DNA from: an uncultured Lachnospiraceae bacterium
GTDB taxonomy: Bacteria > Bacillota > Clostridia > Lachnospirales > Lachnospiraceae
Reading direction: 5' to 3'
Length of the DNA: 11,083 bases
Assembly (NCBI GenBank): GCA_910588895.1
Contig: CAJUSS010000120.1
Coordinates: forward strand, 1-11,083
Notes under the pieces: model-generated
What the model saw: only the letters and a program-made list of their open reading frames with translations
The model's database searches: none
What the model was told of the DNA's origin: nothing
Translations under genes and position numbers: made by a program
Part shown: one piece after another, positions 1-6,077 of the stretch
Layout of the letters: each line of letters starts with the position of its first letter
Position numbering within the stretch: the first letter of the stretch is position 1

Positions 1-91
1 CGGGGATCTTCAAGCCAAAATGGTCCTTTGATCCACTCCCGCCCCAGACCATCTGCTTAAAGACAGGCTCCAGCCTTATGATCTCTTTCAT
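1..91 (-). CDS. manA: Mannose-6-phosphate isomerase, class I, second copy (5' end only)
   Basis: Only the first 30 codons lie in the window; the gene runs off the low-coordinate edge. The translation begins MKEIIRLEPVFKQMVWGG and continues with a Gly/Ser stretch and KDHFG. This matches the N-terminus of the complete manA at 5059-5991 in about 23 of 30 positions. The family converts mannose 6-phosphate to fructose 6-phosphate in the cytoplasm using one Zn ion; the metal site lies beyond the visible part. The ATG at 91-89 follows the EIIB stop codon by 6 nt, and a GGAGG at 106-102 inside the end of the EIIB gene serves as its ribosome binding site. It is therefore very probably cotranscribed with the EIIC and EIIB genes from P1. 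The protein is a diverged paralogue of the other copy, not a recent duplicate. Identification is firm despite the truncation; whether the rest is intact cannot be seen. Confidence 0.88.
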   Translation of the reverse strand, partial: MKEIIRLEPVFKQMVWGGSGSKDHFGLKIP

Positions 92-97
92 CTAACG

Positions 98-400
98 TCA
101 GCCTCCGATCGCCTGCAGGGCATGCTCCAGGACCTTTTTCCCGTCCATGATCCCATAATCCTTCATGTTGATCGCCTCCACCGGGGTGGCCCCTGCCATC
201 TTCTTCACATTATCCAGCTCGTAGCGGATCTGGGGACCTAAGAGCACGATATCCACCTCGCCGATCTCCTTTTTCGCCACGGCCAGAGGCTTGGCCTCGA
301 TCTCCACCTGGACACCGATCTCGTCCGCCGCCTTTAACATCCGCTTCACCAGCATACTGGTGGACATCCCTGCGTTGCACACTAATAAGATCTTCTTCAT
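98..400 (-). CDS. PTS system lactose/cellobiose-family EIIB component
   Basis: A 100-residue cytoplasmic phosphocarrier that passes phosphate from EIIA to the sugar bound by EIIC. It begins MKKILLVCNAGMSTS; Cys8 and the following P-loop-like NAGMSTS are the phosphorylation site of the lactose/cellobiose IIB family (ChbB, LicB, GmuB), and the length is normal. An in-frame ATG lies upstream at 439, but I chose the start at 400: the family begins right at MKKI, and AAGGAG sits at 414-409, 8 nt before it. The gene follows EIIC by 71 bp and precedes manA copy 2 by 6 nt, so the three form an operon. No lactose-type EIIA gene is present in the window; it may lie beyond the low-coordinate edge or be supplied in trans. 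The sugar cannot be read from sequence; a beta-glucoside or beta-mannoside disaccharide is the usual kind of substrate. Confidence 0.92.
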   Translation of the reverse strand: MKKILLVCNAGMSTSMLVKRMLKAADEIGVQVEIEAKPLAVAKKEIGEVDIVLLGPQIRYELDNVKKMAGATPVEAINMKDYGIMDGKKVLEHALQAIGG

Positions 401-437
401 CGTTCTATCTCCTTCTTTTCTCTTTTTATGGTCAGCC

Positions 438-471
438 ATATCCTGCTTTTTGCTCTGCTATATCCTGCTTT
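438..471. repeat. 12-bp direct repeat in the EIIC-EIIB intercistronic gap
   Basis: The 12-mer ATATCCTGCTTT occurs at 438-449 and again at 460-471, a 22-bp offset, immediately after the EIIC stop codon at 474-472. On the coding strand it reads AAAGCAGGATAT. It looks like a short tandem duplication within a spacer. It creates no good ribosome binding site with a start codon and no terminator. No function is assigned. Confidence 0.6.
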
Positions 472-1656
472 CTACTCCTCTGCCATGGTCCTCTCCATAA
501 CGATATCGTTCATCTTCACGAAGGGGATGTAGATCAAGATCCCCAGGCTTAAGATGACCAGCTGGACCAAGATCGCTCTCCAGTCTCCGCCTGTGGCTAA
601 GTATCCGCTGAGCAGCGGCGGTGTGGTCCAGGGGATGTACACCACGCACTCGTTCATCAGGTGCATGGCCGTGGCCGCATAGCCGATGATCAGGCCCAGA
701 GCCGGCACCAGGACGAAGGGGATCAGCATACACACGTTGTACACGATGGAGTATCCAAAGATCACCGGCTCGTTGATGTTAAAGAGCCCCGGCACAAAGG
801 CCATCTTGGAAACACTCTTTGTTGCCATGTTCTTGCTCACCAGGAAGGTGGCGATCAGCAGGCAGATCGTAGATCCTGATCCTCCCATCATGCCGAACGC
901 CGGGACGAAGGCCACATTGATGATGTTTGGGACCGCCTCCCCTGCCGCGAAGGCTGCCATGTTCTGGGTCATGTTCACGATCAGCAGCGGCTCCTGGATC
1001 AAGGTGGTGATGATATGGACCAGATCCGTGTGGAACAGGTTATTGAGCACGGCGCTGATCAGCGCGAACCCGGACATGACCAGGATAAAGGGGACCAGCA
1101 CGTTAAAGGACTTGCCCACAGCCGGAGGGATGCTGTCCCCCAGGTTGATCTGGAGCTTCCTGATCGTGGTGACCCAGATGAAGATCTCCGTAGCCGCCAG
1201 GCCGATGATCACCCCTGCGAACATGGCTCCCGTGCCGATGTTGCCAAAGCTCAGCACACCTTGTGCCATGACCGCTTCCTCCGCGCCCATGGGAGTGATG
1301 CTGATCGTGTTGGGCATCATCACTACCAGGGTGGCCATGGAGACCACGGCAGCCGCCAGCGGGTTCTCATATCCTTTATTCTGGGAAAGCATGTAGCCGA
1401 TCACCGGCGCGATCAGCAGGGAGCTGATGTTCAGTGTCCCGTTCACGATCAAGGTCCCCCAATACTGTGCGCCTGTCAGGGTATCTCCCGACAGCACCCA
1501 CTGGAATACCGTATTGTTGATCAGGACCGCCAGGCCTGCCAATATGTACAATGGCATGATCGTGGCGAACGCATCCCGCAGAGACCGCAGATGGATCTCA
1601 TTTCCAAGTTTCGAAGCAAATATGGTGAATTTCTCCACTACTTTTGAGTCGCCCAT
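472..1656 (-). CDS. PTS system lactose/cellobiose-family EIIC permease, internally shortened
   Basis: Membrane permease of the lactose/cellobiose/chitobiose PTS family (CelB, LicC, ChbC, GmuC), 394 residues. The N-terminus (about 1-35) is the typical cytoplasmic helix with IHLRSLRDAF. Hydrophobic segments follow, then LGDSIPPAVGKSFNVLVPF (172-190), MGGSGST (257-263) and the diagnostic FNINEPVIFG (302-311), whose Glu306 is a conserved substrate-site residue. The C-terminus has PWTTPPLLSGYLATGGDWRA and IYIPFVK as expected. The odd point is the middle. Between LIQEPL (219-233) and the N..A.AAGE..P.I block (231-255), family members carry roughly 40-45 further residues including LLWFFGIHG; here that block is absent, which also explains the short length against about 430-450. 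The reading frame is kept. The start at 1656 has AGGAGG at 1670-1665, 8 nt upstream. The family is certain; transport activity is doubtful. Confidence 0.9.
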   Translation of the reverse strand: MGDSKVVEKFTIFASKLGNEIHLRSLRDAFATIMPLYILAGLAVLINNTVFQWVLSGDTLTGAQYWGTLIVNGTLNISSLLIAPVIGYMLSQNKGYENPLAAAVVSMATLVVMMPNTISITPMGAEEAVMAQGVLSFGNIGTGAMFAGVIIGLAATEIFIWVTTIRKLQINLGDSIPPAVGKSFNVLVPFILVMSGFALISAVLNNLFHTDLVHIITTLIQEPLLIVNMTQNMAAFAAGEAVPNIINVAFVPAFGMMGGSGSTICLLIATFLVSKNMATKSVSKMAFVPGLFNINEPVIFGYSIVYNVCMLIPFVLVPALGLIIGYAATAMHLMNECVVYIPWTTPPLLSGYLATGGDWRAILVQLVILSLGILIYIPFVKMNDIVMERTMAEE

Positions 1657-1685
1657 TTCTTCTTCCTCCTGTATGATCTTGTTTT

Positions 1686-1709
1686 GCGGCTGTCCTATCC
1701 TGCAGCCGC
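1686..1709 (-). other. GC-rich hairpin just upstream of the EIIC ribosome binding site
   Basis: A perfect 7-bp inverted repeat, GCGGCTG at 1686-1692 and CAGCCGC at 1703-1709, with a 10-nt loop. In the minus-strand transcript it lies about 16 nt before the EIIC Shine-Dalgarno and is followed by AAAACAAG, so it is not a terminator for that direction. It could stabilise the message or hold the ribosome binding site open. The role is inferred. Confidence 0.45.
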
Positions 1710-1766
1710 TCTCTTTCTTTTCCAGCCTCCGTCAAACCTTTGGAGCGCTTGCCCGTCTTTCCCTTT

Positions 1767-1777
1767 GATCACCTCCT
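1767..1777 (-). promoter_or_regulatory. Near-perfect Shine-Dalgarno sequence with no suitable start codon
   Basis: The transcript reads AGGAGGTGATC here, a full match to the anti-Shine-Dalgarno end of 16S rRNA. It is about 110 nt upstream of the EIIC start. No ATG, GTG or TTG lies 5-12 nt after it. The ATG 14 nt before 1767 would overlap it, and the short frames around it (about 29 codons) have no further support. It may be a ribosome standby site, the relic of a lost leader gene, or chance. Confidence 0.35.
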
Positions 1778-1816
1778 GTCCCATGTACACTCACAGCCAG
1801 CTTCTTCGTCCGGTCA

Positions 1817-2012
1817 TCCATATCTGCGATCCGCGCCTATGACCGGTCCTTTCGATCCTGGTTTCCAGATCCGTCATCTGGGTCTGTCGTTCAAGCCTGC
1901 CGCTCGTGCCGATCGCCTGTGTCCGCTGTCTGGATCTGTTATCTGAGTCTGTTTTCTGGGTCCATCATCTAGGTCCGTTATCTGAGTCCATCGTCCAGGT
2001 CTGTCCATTGTG
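1817..2012. repeat. Degenerate 13-nt tandem repeat in the leader of the EIIC-EIIB-manA2 operon
   Basis: The plus strand can be cut into fifteen consecutive units of 13 nt with a single 1-nt insertion (at about 1869). The clearest units are tctgttatctgag (1935), tctgttttctggg (1948), tccatcatctagg (1961), tccgttatctgag (1974) and tccatcgtccagg (1987); tccgtcatctggg recurs at 1870. The approximate consensus is TCCGTTATCTGGG; in transcript sense, CCCAGATAACGGA. Units between 1896 and 1921, and those below 1857, are strongly decayed. The array lies wholly between the P1 transcription start (about 2076) and EIIC (1656), so it is transcribed as untranslated leader. The period is not a multiple of 3, which argues against a coding origin. 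It may be a binding array for a protein or RNA, or a decaying minisatellite. Confidence 0.7.
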
Positions 2013-2039
2013 CCTTAGCTGTCACTCTCTGTCTTTGCG

Positions 2040-2122
2040 TAATTTGTTATGTTTTATTTATAATTTGTTATAACATATTTTTATTATATTATGTTTTTTG
2101 AAAATGTCAAGTCCTTTCCTGC
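2040..2122 (-). promoter_or_regulatory. Promoter-operator P1 of the EIIC-EIIB-manA2 operon
   Basis: On the minus strand there is a perfect TTGACA (2110-2105), a 16-nt spacer and a perfect TATAAT (2088-2083), giving a start near 2076. A-tracts at 2140-2135 and 2129-2123 lie upstream in UP-element position. The 10-bp perfect palindrome TGTTATAACA (2066-2075) covers about +1 to +10, which is typical of a repressor operator. An 11-mer TAATTTGTTAT (plus strand) occurs at 2061-2071 and again at 2040-2050, exactly 21 bp or two helical turns apart, suggesting a second operator half. The stretch 2122-2062 matches P2 (7077-7017) in 51 of 61 positions by eye. The leader from here to EIIC is about 420 nt. 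The promoter call is strong; the repressor is unknown, and a GntR-type regulator as in the gmu operon is one guess. Confidence 0.82.
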
Positions 2123-2238
2123 TTTTTTTATCTATTTTTTGCGGCAGGGCCAGGGCCGCTCAAGACCGCCTGGAGGCTCCGGACGGGTCTTCTATGACAA
2201 AAGCTTTTTCCTCTTGCCATTGTCTTAGATCATAAAAT

Positions 2239-2275
2239 AAAAAAAGACCTTGCCAGGTCTGCGCACAGGCAGGTC
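2239..2275 (-). terminator. Rho-independent terminator after the truncated activator gene
   Basis: In transcript sense GACCTGCC (2275-2268) pairs with GGC-A-AGGTC (2254-2246) with one bulged A, around a 13-nt loop, followed by seven U (2245-2239). It lies 57 nt after the activator stop codon. It ends unit 3 and separates it from P1. Confidence 0.85.
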
Positions 2276-2331
2276 CGGATAAGGTCCTCTCTTCTATCTG
2301 CCCCATCACTTTCCACAGTGTGCATTCTCTT

Positions 2332-3834
2332 TTACAGGGCTTCAAATTCACGGTCCAACAAGGTCTGATACAGCTCCTCTTCTGACCCGCAGCGCTCCAG
2401 ATATGGGATCAGATCCGCGTTTTTGATCATCCGCATCAGCGCGGTCACTGCCGGGATATGCTCCTTTGTGTCCCGACTGGCCAGGCAGAAGATCGCTCTA
2501 GCCTTCTTTTCGCCGAAGACCACCGACTCTGCTGTCATCAAAAGGCTCATCCCGGTCCTGTAGACCCCTGCGTTTCCTTTCGCATGGAGGAGCGCGAACG
2601 AGCCATCCGTGACCGCATAAAACCCTTTTTCCTCCATAAAGCAGAGGATCTTCTCGATATACTCTTCCCCGATATACCCCCCTTCCTTCAACATGGCTCC
2701 GCTGATCCTCACCGCCTCATGCCATTCCATAGATCCTTCCTTATAGCGGATACAGTCAAACCGGAGAAAGCTGCTGAAACGTTTCGTATCCTGGAAGCCC
2801 AATGCTGTCTGGTAGCCCAGCTCCTTGCAGATCACCTTCATCACCTTCTCCCTGGTGGGCGGATCTAAAAAGCTCAGCTTCTCCTCGATCGAATAGTAGC
2901 TGGAAAGGATCGTTTTCTTCATGATCCCCATATACTCGATAGCAGACCGGTCCTCCGGCTGGAGCAGAGGGTTCACCACCAGGCAGGGCTTCGGGAGCGT
3001 CTGCCCGATCAAGATCGTGGACAGCACAAGATCAACAGAGGTCCAGTCGCGAAAGGAAGAGAGCCGGTAGATCGGCAGAGTATCCAGGATACGGATCTGA
3101 TATTCGCTAAGCAGGGTCTCCTTCAGCATAGTGGTGGTCCCATAGCCATGTCCGCAGGCTAAAAGTACCTTTTTATAGGGTACAGACCTCATCCGATGGA
3201 TACTGGCCATGAAACAGATCGTCAGATAGGCCACCTCGTCCTCATTGTTGAGATCCTTTAAGAGCTCTACCTCTGTACAGGCCTGTCCCACCAATGGATA
3301 AAGCTGTCTCTCCTCTGGGCGGAGCAGGCCTACGATGTCATCCTTGATGCAGATATGGCTGCGGATCCTCTGGACCAATGGCACCATATGGTTCATCAGC
3401 CCCTCTAAGAGCACGCGATCCCGGTCAAAACCGATCTCTACCCGGCGGGACATCGCCGCCACCAGATCGTAGGTGAGCATCTGGACATAGACCGGATCCA
3501 CATCCACTGTATCCACCTTCTCCCCAGAGATCTTATTGGTATAGTCCAGCATCCTGGCGATCAACGCCAGATGATGGTCGGACATCTTCATACCGATGAT
3601 CTTTTCCAGCCTTTCCTTAAACCGCCCGAAGATCTCCTGGTCATATCCCGGCTCTTCAGGGACCTCCAGTGGATGATCCTTTCCGTGGATGATGCACCAG
3701 ACGATCACCAGCACATTGGACATATACCACAGATAGGAATTGGTAGTCAGCGTACAGCCTAAGCCCTCCAGCAGCCCGTCCACTGCCATGATGACACTGG
3801 GGATCGAGACCCCCTCATAGGCCTTGTGGATGAT
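2332..3834 (-). pseudogene. PRD-containing transcriptional activator (LicR/MtlR type), N-terminus deleted
   Basis: The open frame runs from 3834; the first ATG is at 3789 (485 residues from there). Numbering from that Met: residues 1-45 are the back half of a first PRD; about 105-205 is a second PRD (LMNHMVPLVQRI with His134; EDEVAYLTICFMAS); 206-290 is a Gat-like EIIB domain with ACGHGYGTTTML and Cys212; about 355-485 is a mannitol/fructose-type EIIA domain (WHEAVRISG) with the phospho-His in ALLHAK (His402). Full-length relatives are about 650-700 residues and begin with two helix-turn-helix domains, which are missing here together with half of PRD1. The ATG at 3789 has no well-placed ribosome binding site. 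The second PRD carries Cys192 where YLTIHF-type members have a conserved His. Such proteins sense PTS phosphorylation and activate neighbouring PTS genes; without the DNA-binding part this one should not do so. The frame is otherwise undamaged, so the loss looks recent, or the fragment may still act as a phosphoacceptor. Confidence 0.85.
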
Positions 3835-4306
3835 TCATGATCACCGCGATCGGGCCGCCGATACCCCACACGATGATGCCGCCTGTCACAAAGGTCCCCA
3901 CCAACGGATAGATGAAGATCGAGCCCAGAGTCTTTAACGCGATGGGAAGCTTGATCTTCTTTAACTCCTTCACCACCACGCCGGCGATCAGCCCGGCGGC
4001 CATGCCGCCTAAAAACCCGGCCCCCATCTCCTTTGCCAGGTAGGCGCCGATCATACCGGGTGCAAGTCCTGGCTTATCTGCGATCGAATAGGCGATATAG
4101 CCGCCCAGCACCGAGACAAAGAGGGATAAGCCGCCCAGACCGATCTGTGCCAGCCCGGCCAGCCAGTCGGTCTCCGGTGTGGCCGCGCCCTCCGGGTTCA
4201 GCATGACCGCCAGGGAGAACAAGATCCCTCCGGCCACGATGAACGGGATCATATGGGAGGTACCTGTCAAGATATGCTTTTTCAATGTCTTTAATCCGTC
4301 CTTCAT
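3815..4306 (-). pseudogene. PTS fructose-family EIIC permease, C-terminal half missing
   Basis: A 163-residue open frame, about half of the usual 330-360 for a stand-alone fructose-type EIIC. It starts MKDGLKTLKKHILTGTSHMIPF, then GGILFSLAVM, GYIAYSIADKPGLAPGMIG, MGAGFLGGMAAGLIAGVVV and KLPIALKTLGSIFIYPLVG, all signatures of the fructose IIC family. It is colinear with relatives up to GGPIAVIMN, where they continue with NWL-type sequence and later the AFDMGGPVNK block; here it ends in five unrelated residues (HPQGL) and a TGA at 3817-3815. At exactly this point the activator reading frame begins in another frame. No EIIB domain or gene is left. The gene starts 4 nt after EIIA with GGAGGG as its ribosome binding site, so it was once part of an EIIA-EIIC(-EIIB) operon. 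It is not expected to transport. Confidence 0.85.
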
Positions 4307-4310
4307 CGCG

Positions 4311-4760
4311 CTATCCCTCCAATACTTCTTTTAATATCCTGTAGACCTGACCGCGGTCGCTGATCCTTAAGAACTCCCGAAAGCTCTCATGCATCAATCT
4401 CCGGGATAAGCTGGCCAGGATCTTCATATGGGTATTGCCCGCCTCCTCTGCCGGGACCGCGATCAAGATCGCCAGATCCGCCTTTTCCCCGGTCTGTTCG
4501 TTCCACACCACCGGTGTCTCCATCCGCCCAAAGCACACTCCCGGCTCCAGCACACGGTCTGTTTTTCCGTGGGGGAGGCCCATATCATAGCCGATATAGG
4601 TGGGAGAGATCTTTTCCCTCTCCAGCACATCCTGGTAAAACCCTTTTGCATCCTCGACCTTTCCCGCCTTATAGAGGCACTCTGTCAGTGTCCGGATGAT
4701 CTGCTCCTTCTCTCCCTTCATGTCGAACAGGATGCAGTTTTCTTGGATCAGCCCACTCAT
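4311..4760 (-). CDS. PTS system fructose-family EIIA component
   Basis: A 149-residue cytoplasmic protein of the PTS_EIIA_2 (fructose/mannitol/Ntr) family that accepts phosphate from HPr-P. The phosphorylated residue is His64 in GYDMGLPHGKTD. The region from about 85 (TPVVWN) and the segment ILIAVPAEEAGNTHMKILASLSRRL follow the family pattern, and the length is normal. AAAGGAG lies 8 nt before the ATG at 4760. It is followed at once by the truncated EIIC, so its cognate permease appears lost; it may be an orphan phosphocarrier or serve another system. Neighbouring mannose and fructose enzymes fit a fructose, mannose or mannosyl-glycerate type substrate, but the sequence does not fix it. Confidence 0.9.
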   Translation of the reverse strand: MSGLIQENCILFDMKGEKEQIIRTLTECLYKAGKVEDAKGFYQDVLEREKISPTYIGYDMGLPHGKTDRVLEPGVCFGRMETPVVWNEQTGEKADLAILIAVPAEEAGNTHMKILASLSRRLMHESFREFLRISDRGQVYRILKEVLEG

Positions 4761-4791
4761 CTTTCTTTCTCCTTTGCTTTTTTATCTGCAG

Positions 4792-4841
4792 ATCTTGATC
4801 TCGAGCGCTCAAGATGGATCCCCTGTGATAGCTCTATCATA
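4792..4841 (-). promoter_or_regulatory. Inverted repeats and weak promoter upstream of the EIIA gene
   Basis: Two inverted repeats lie in the 165 bp between the manA terminator and EIIA. ATCTTGA (4792-4798) pairs with TCAAGAT (4809-4815), with the palindrome GAGCGCTC at 4803-4810 overlapping. TGATAG-CT-CTATCA spans 4826-4839. A minus-strand TATGAT at 4841-4836 could be a -10 box, but the hexamer 17 nt upstream (TGCCCA) is a poor -35, as expected for an activator-dependent promoter. P1/P2-like sequence is absent, so this unit was probably controlled separately, plausibly by the now truncated activator. The start site is unproven. Confidence 0.35.
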
Positions 4842-4924
4842 CGTCGGAGCCGCCCTTTTGGGCAGATAGAGATCTGGAAAAAACTTTTTACAAAAACTGA
4901 TGGGAGCGGACCTGCGGATACAAC

Positions 4925-4969
4925 AAAAAGCTGCTGTAAACGGCAAGCTCATGCCATTTTACAGCAGCT
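4925..4969 (-). terminator. Rho-independent terminator of the ROK-manA operon
   Basis: A perfect 12-bp stem, AGCTGCTGTAAA at 4929-4940 with its complement at 4958-4969, and an inner GGCA/TGCC stem in the loop. In the minus-strand transcript it is followed by UUUUU (from 4929) and GUUG. It lies about 90 nt after the manA stop codon at 5059. Confidence 0.88.
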
Positions 4970-5058
4970 CTCCATATGTCCTTGCGCACCAGATCGCCTG
5001 AACGGTCTCAAAATGTCCATGTACCCCCGGCACATAACACCCCCGCGCAAAGATAACG

Positions 5059-5991
5059 TCAGATATGAGCGGTCACGATGCTCAAAGATCCTTTGATCTT
5101 TGCCGTTCCATAGCCGGCAGGAAGGAGCAGGCAGTCACCTTTTTGGATCTCTGTGCCGTCTACAGCCCCTTCTCCGTCAATGACGCACAGAAGGAGGAAC
5201 GGATCTTCCTGGGACAGGGACAGCGCAGTCCGGACCACATACTTTTCTACGGTAAAGAAGGGGCAGGCTGCCAGGAAGGTCCTGTCATAGCCTTCTTTGT
5301 GGAACGTCTCTGTTGCACCCTCGCTCTCCACATACGGACAGCCGATCACATCCATAGCCTGGGCTAAGTGGAGCTCACGGGGCTTTCCTCCAGGCATGCG
5401 CCCATAGTCATAGAGACGGTAAGTGACCGCGGAATTCTGCTGGATCTCGATCAGCAGGGTCCCATTCCGGATCGCGTGGACCGTCCCGGGCGGGATCTGG
5501 AAAAAGTCTCCCGGGTGGATAGGACGCACGTTTAAAAAGTCCTCCCACTGCTCCTTACCGATCATCTGCTCCAGCTCTTCCTTTGTCCGCGCCTTATGGC
5601 CCACGATGATATCCGCGCCTTCTTTGCAGTCTAAGATATACCAGCACTCATACTTGCCTCTGGCTCCATCCGCATGGACCCTGGCATAGGCATCATCAGG
5701 ATGGACCTGGATGCTCAAGTCCTCCTTGGCGTCGATGAACTTCACCAGCAGCGGGAACTCCTCCCCTTTTGCTCCCCCGAACAGCTCCCGGTGCTCCTTC
5801 CACAGCCAGGATAAGGTCTTTCCCGCAAATCGTCCCTCTGCTATCCTGCAGTCTCCCTGGGGGTGAGCGCTGGCCACCCACGCCTCCCCGGTATCCTCTC
5901 CCGGGAGCTCGTAGCCAAAATGGTCCCGCAGTCCCGCCCCGCCCCAGACCATCTGCTTAAAAACAGGCTCCAATCTTATGATCTCTCGCAT
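5059..5991 (-). CDS. manA: Mannose-6-phosphate isomerase, class I (complete copy)
   Basis: A 310-residue cytoplasmic cupin enzyme that interconverts mannose 6-phosphate and fructose 6-phosphate; the length matches Bacillus ManA/GmuF (about 315). Metal ligands are visible: Gln95 and His97 in SIQVHPDD, Glu115 in KYECWYIL and His172 in PPGTVHAI. The catalytic Arg is Arg192 in VTYRLYDYGR. The N-terminus is colinear with manA copy 2 (1-91). AAGGAG sits 5 nt before the ATG at 5991. It follows the ROK kinase by 86 bp with no terminator between them and is followed by the strong hairpin at 4925-4969, so it is the last gene of a two-gene operon from P2. With the fructokinase it channels mannose and fructose into glycolysis. 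Confident assignment. Confidence 0.95.
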   Translation of the reverse strand: MREIIRLEPVFKQMVWGGAGLRDHFGYELPGEDTGEAWVASAHPQGDCRIAEGRFAGKTLSWLWKEHRELFGGAKGEEFPLLVKFIDAKEDLSIQVHPDDAYARVHADGARGKYECWYILDCKEGADIIVGHKARTKEELEQMIGKEQWEDFLNVRPIHPGDFFQIPPGTVHAIRNGTLLIEIQQNSAVTYRLYDYGRMPGGKPRELHLAQAMDVIGCPYVESEGATETFHKEGYDRTFLAACPFFTVEKYVVRTALSLSQEDPFLLLCVIDGEGAVDGTEIQKGDCLLLPAGYGTAKIKGSLSIVTAHI

Positions 5992-6077
5992 ATATGCTCC
6001 TTACTCCTCCTCGTCTTATCACGGACCATCGCCCATGGCCGTTCAGATACCCCGGGCGTTCACCATCGCCCTTCCAT

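Noticed and set aside
686..1396. Long plus-strand open frames opposite the EIIC gene
   Set aside because: They are antisense shadows of a well-identified gene, with no ribosome binding site or family features.
1874..2008. 44-codon minus-strand frame in the P1 leader with a 13-residue period
   Set aside because: The period follows automatically from the 13-nt DNA repeat (39 nt in any frame). Only a weak AAGG precedes the ATG, so a leader peptide is not supported.
1817..2012. CRISPR array
   Set aside because: Units are 13 nt, contiguous and degenerate, without unique spacers; no cas genes are nearby.
2141..2156. Hairpin GCGGC/GCCGC as a terminator
   Set aside because: On the minus strand it is followed by A-tracts, which belong to the P1 upstream region; no plus-strand gene would use it.
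2160..2351. 63-codon minus-strand open frame between the activator and P1
   Set aside because: It overlaps the end of the activator in another frame, contains the terminator at 2239-2275 and resembles no family. It is chance coding through an intergenic region.
4428..5096. 222-codon plus-strand frame across EIIA and the manA terminator
   Set aside because: It crosses a gene, a terminator and a promoter region on the opposite strand and has no recognisable domain.
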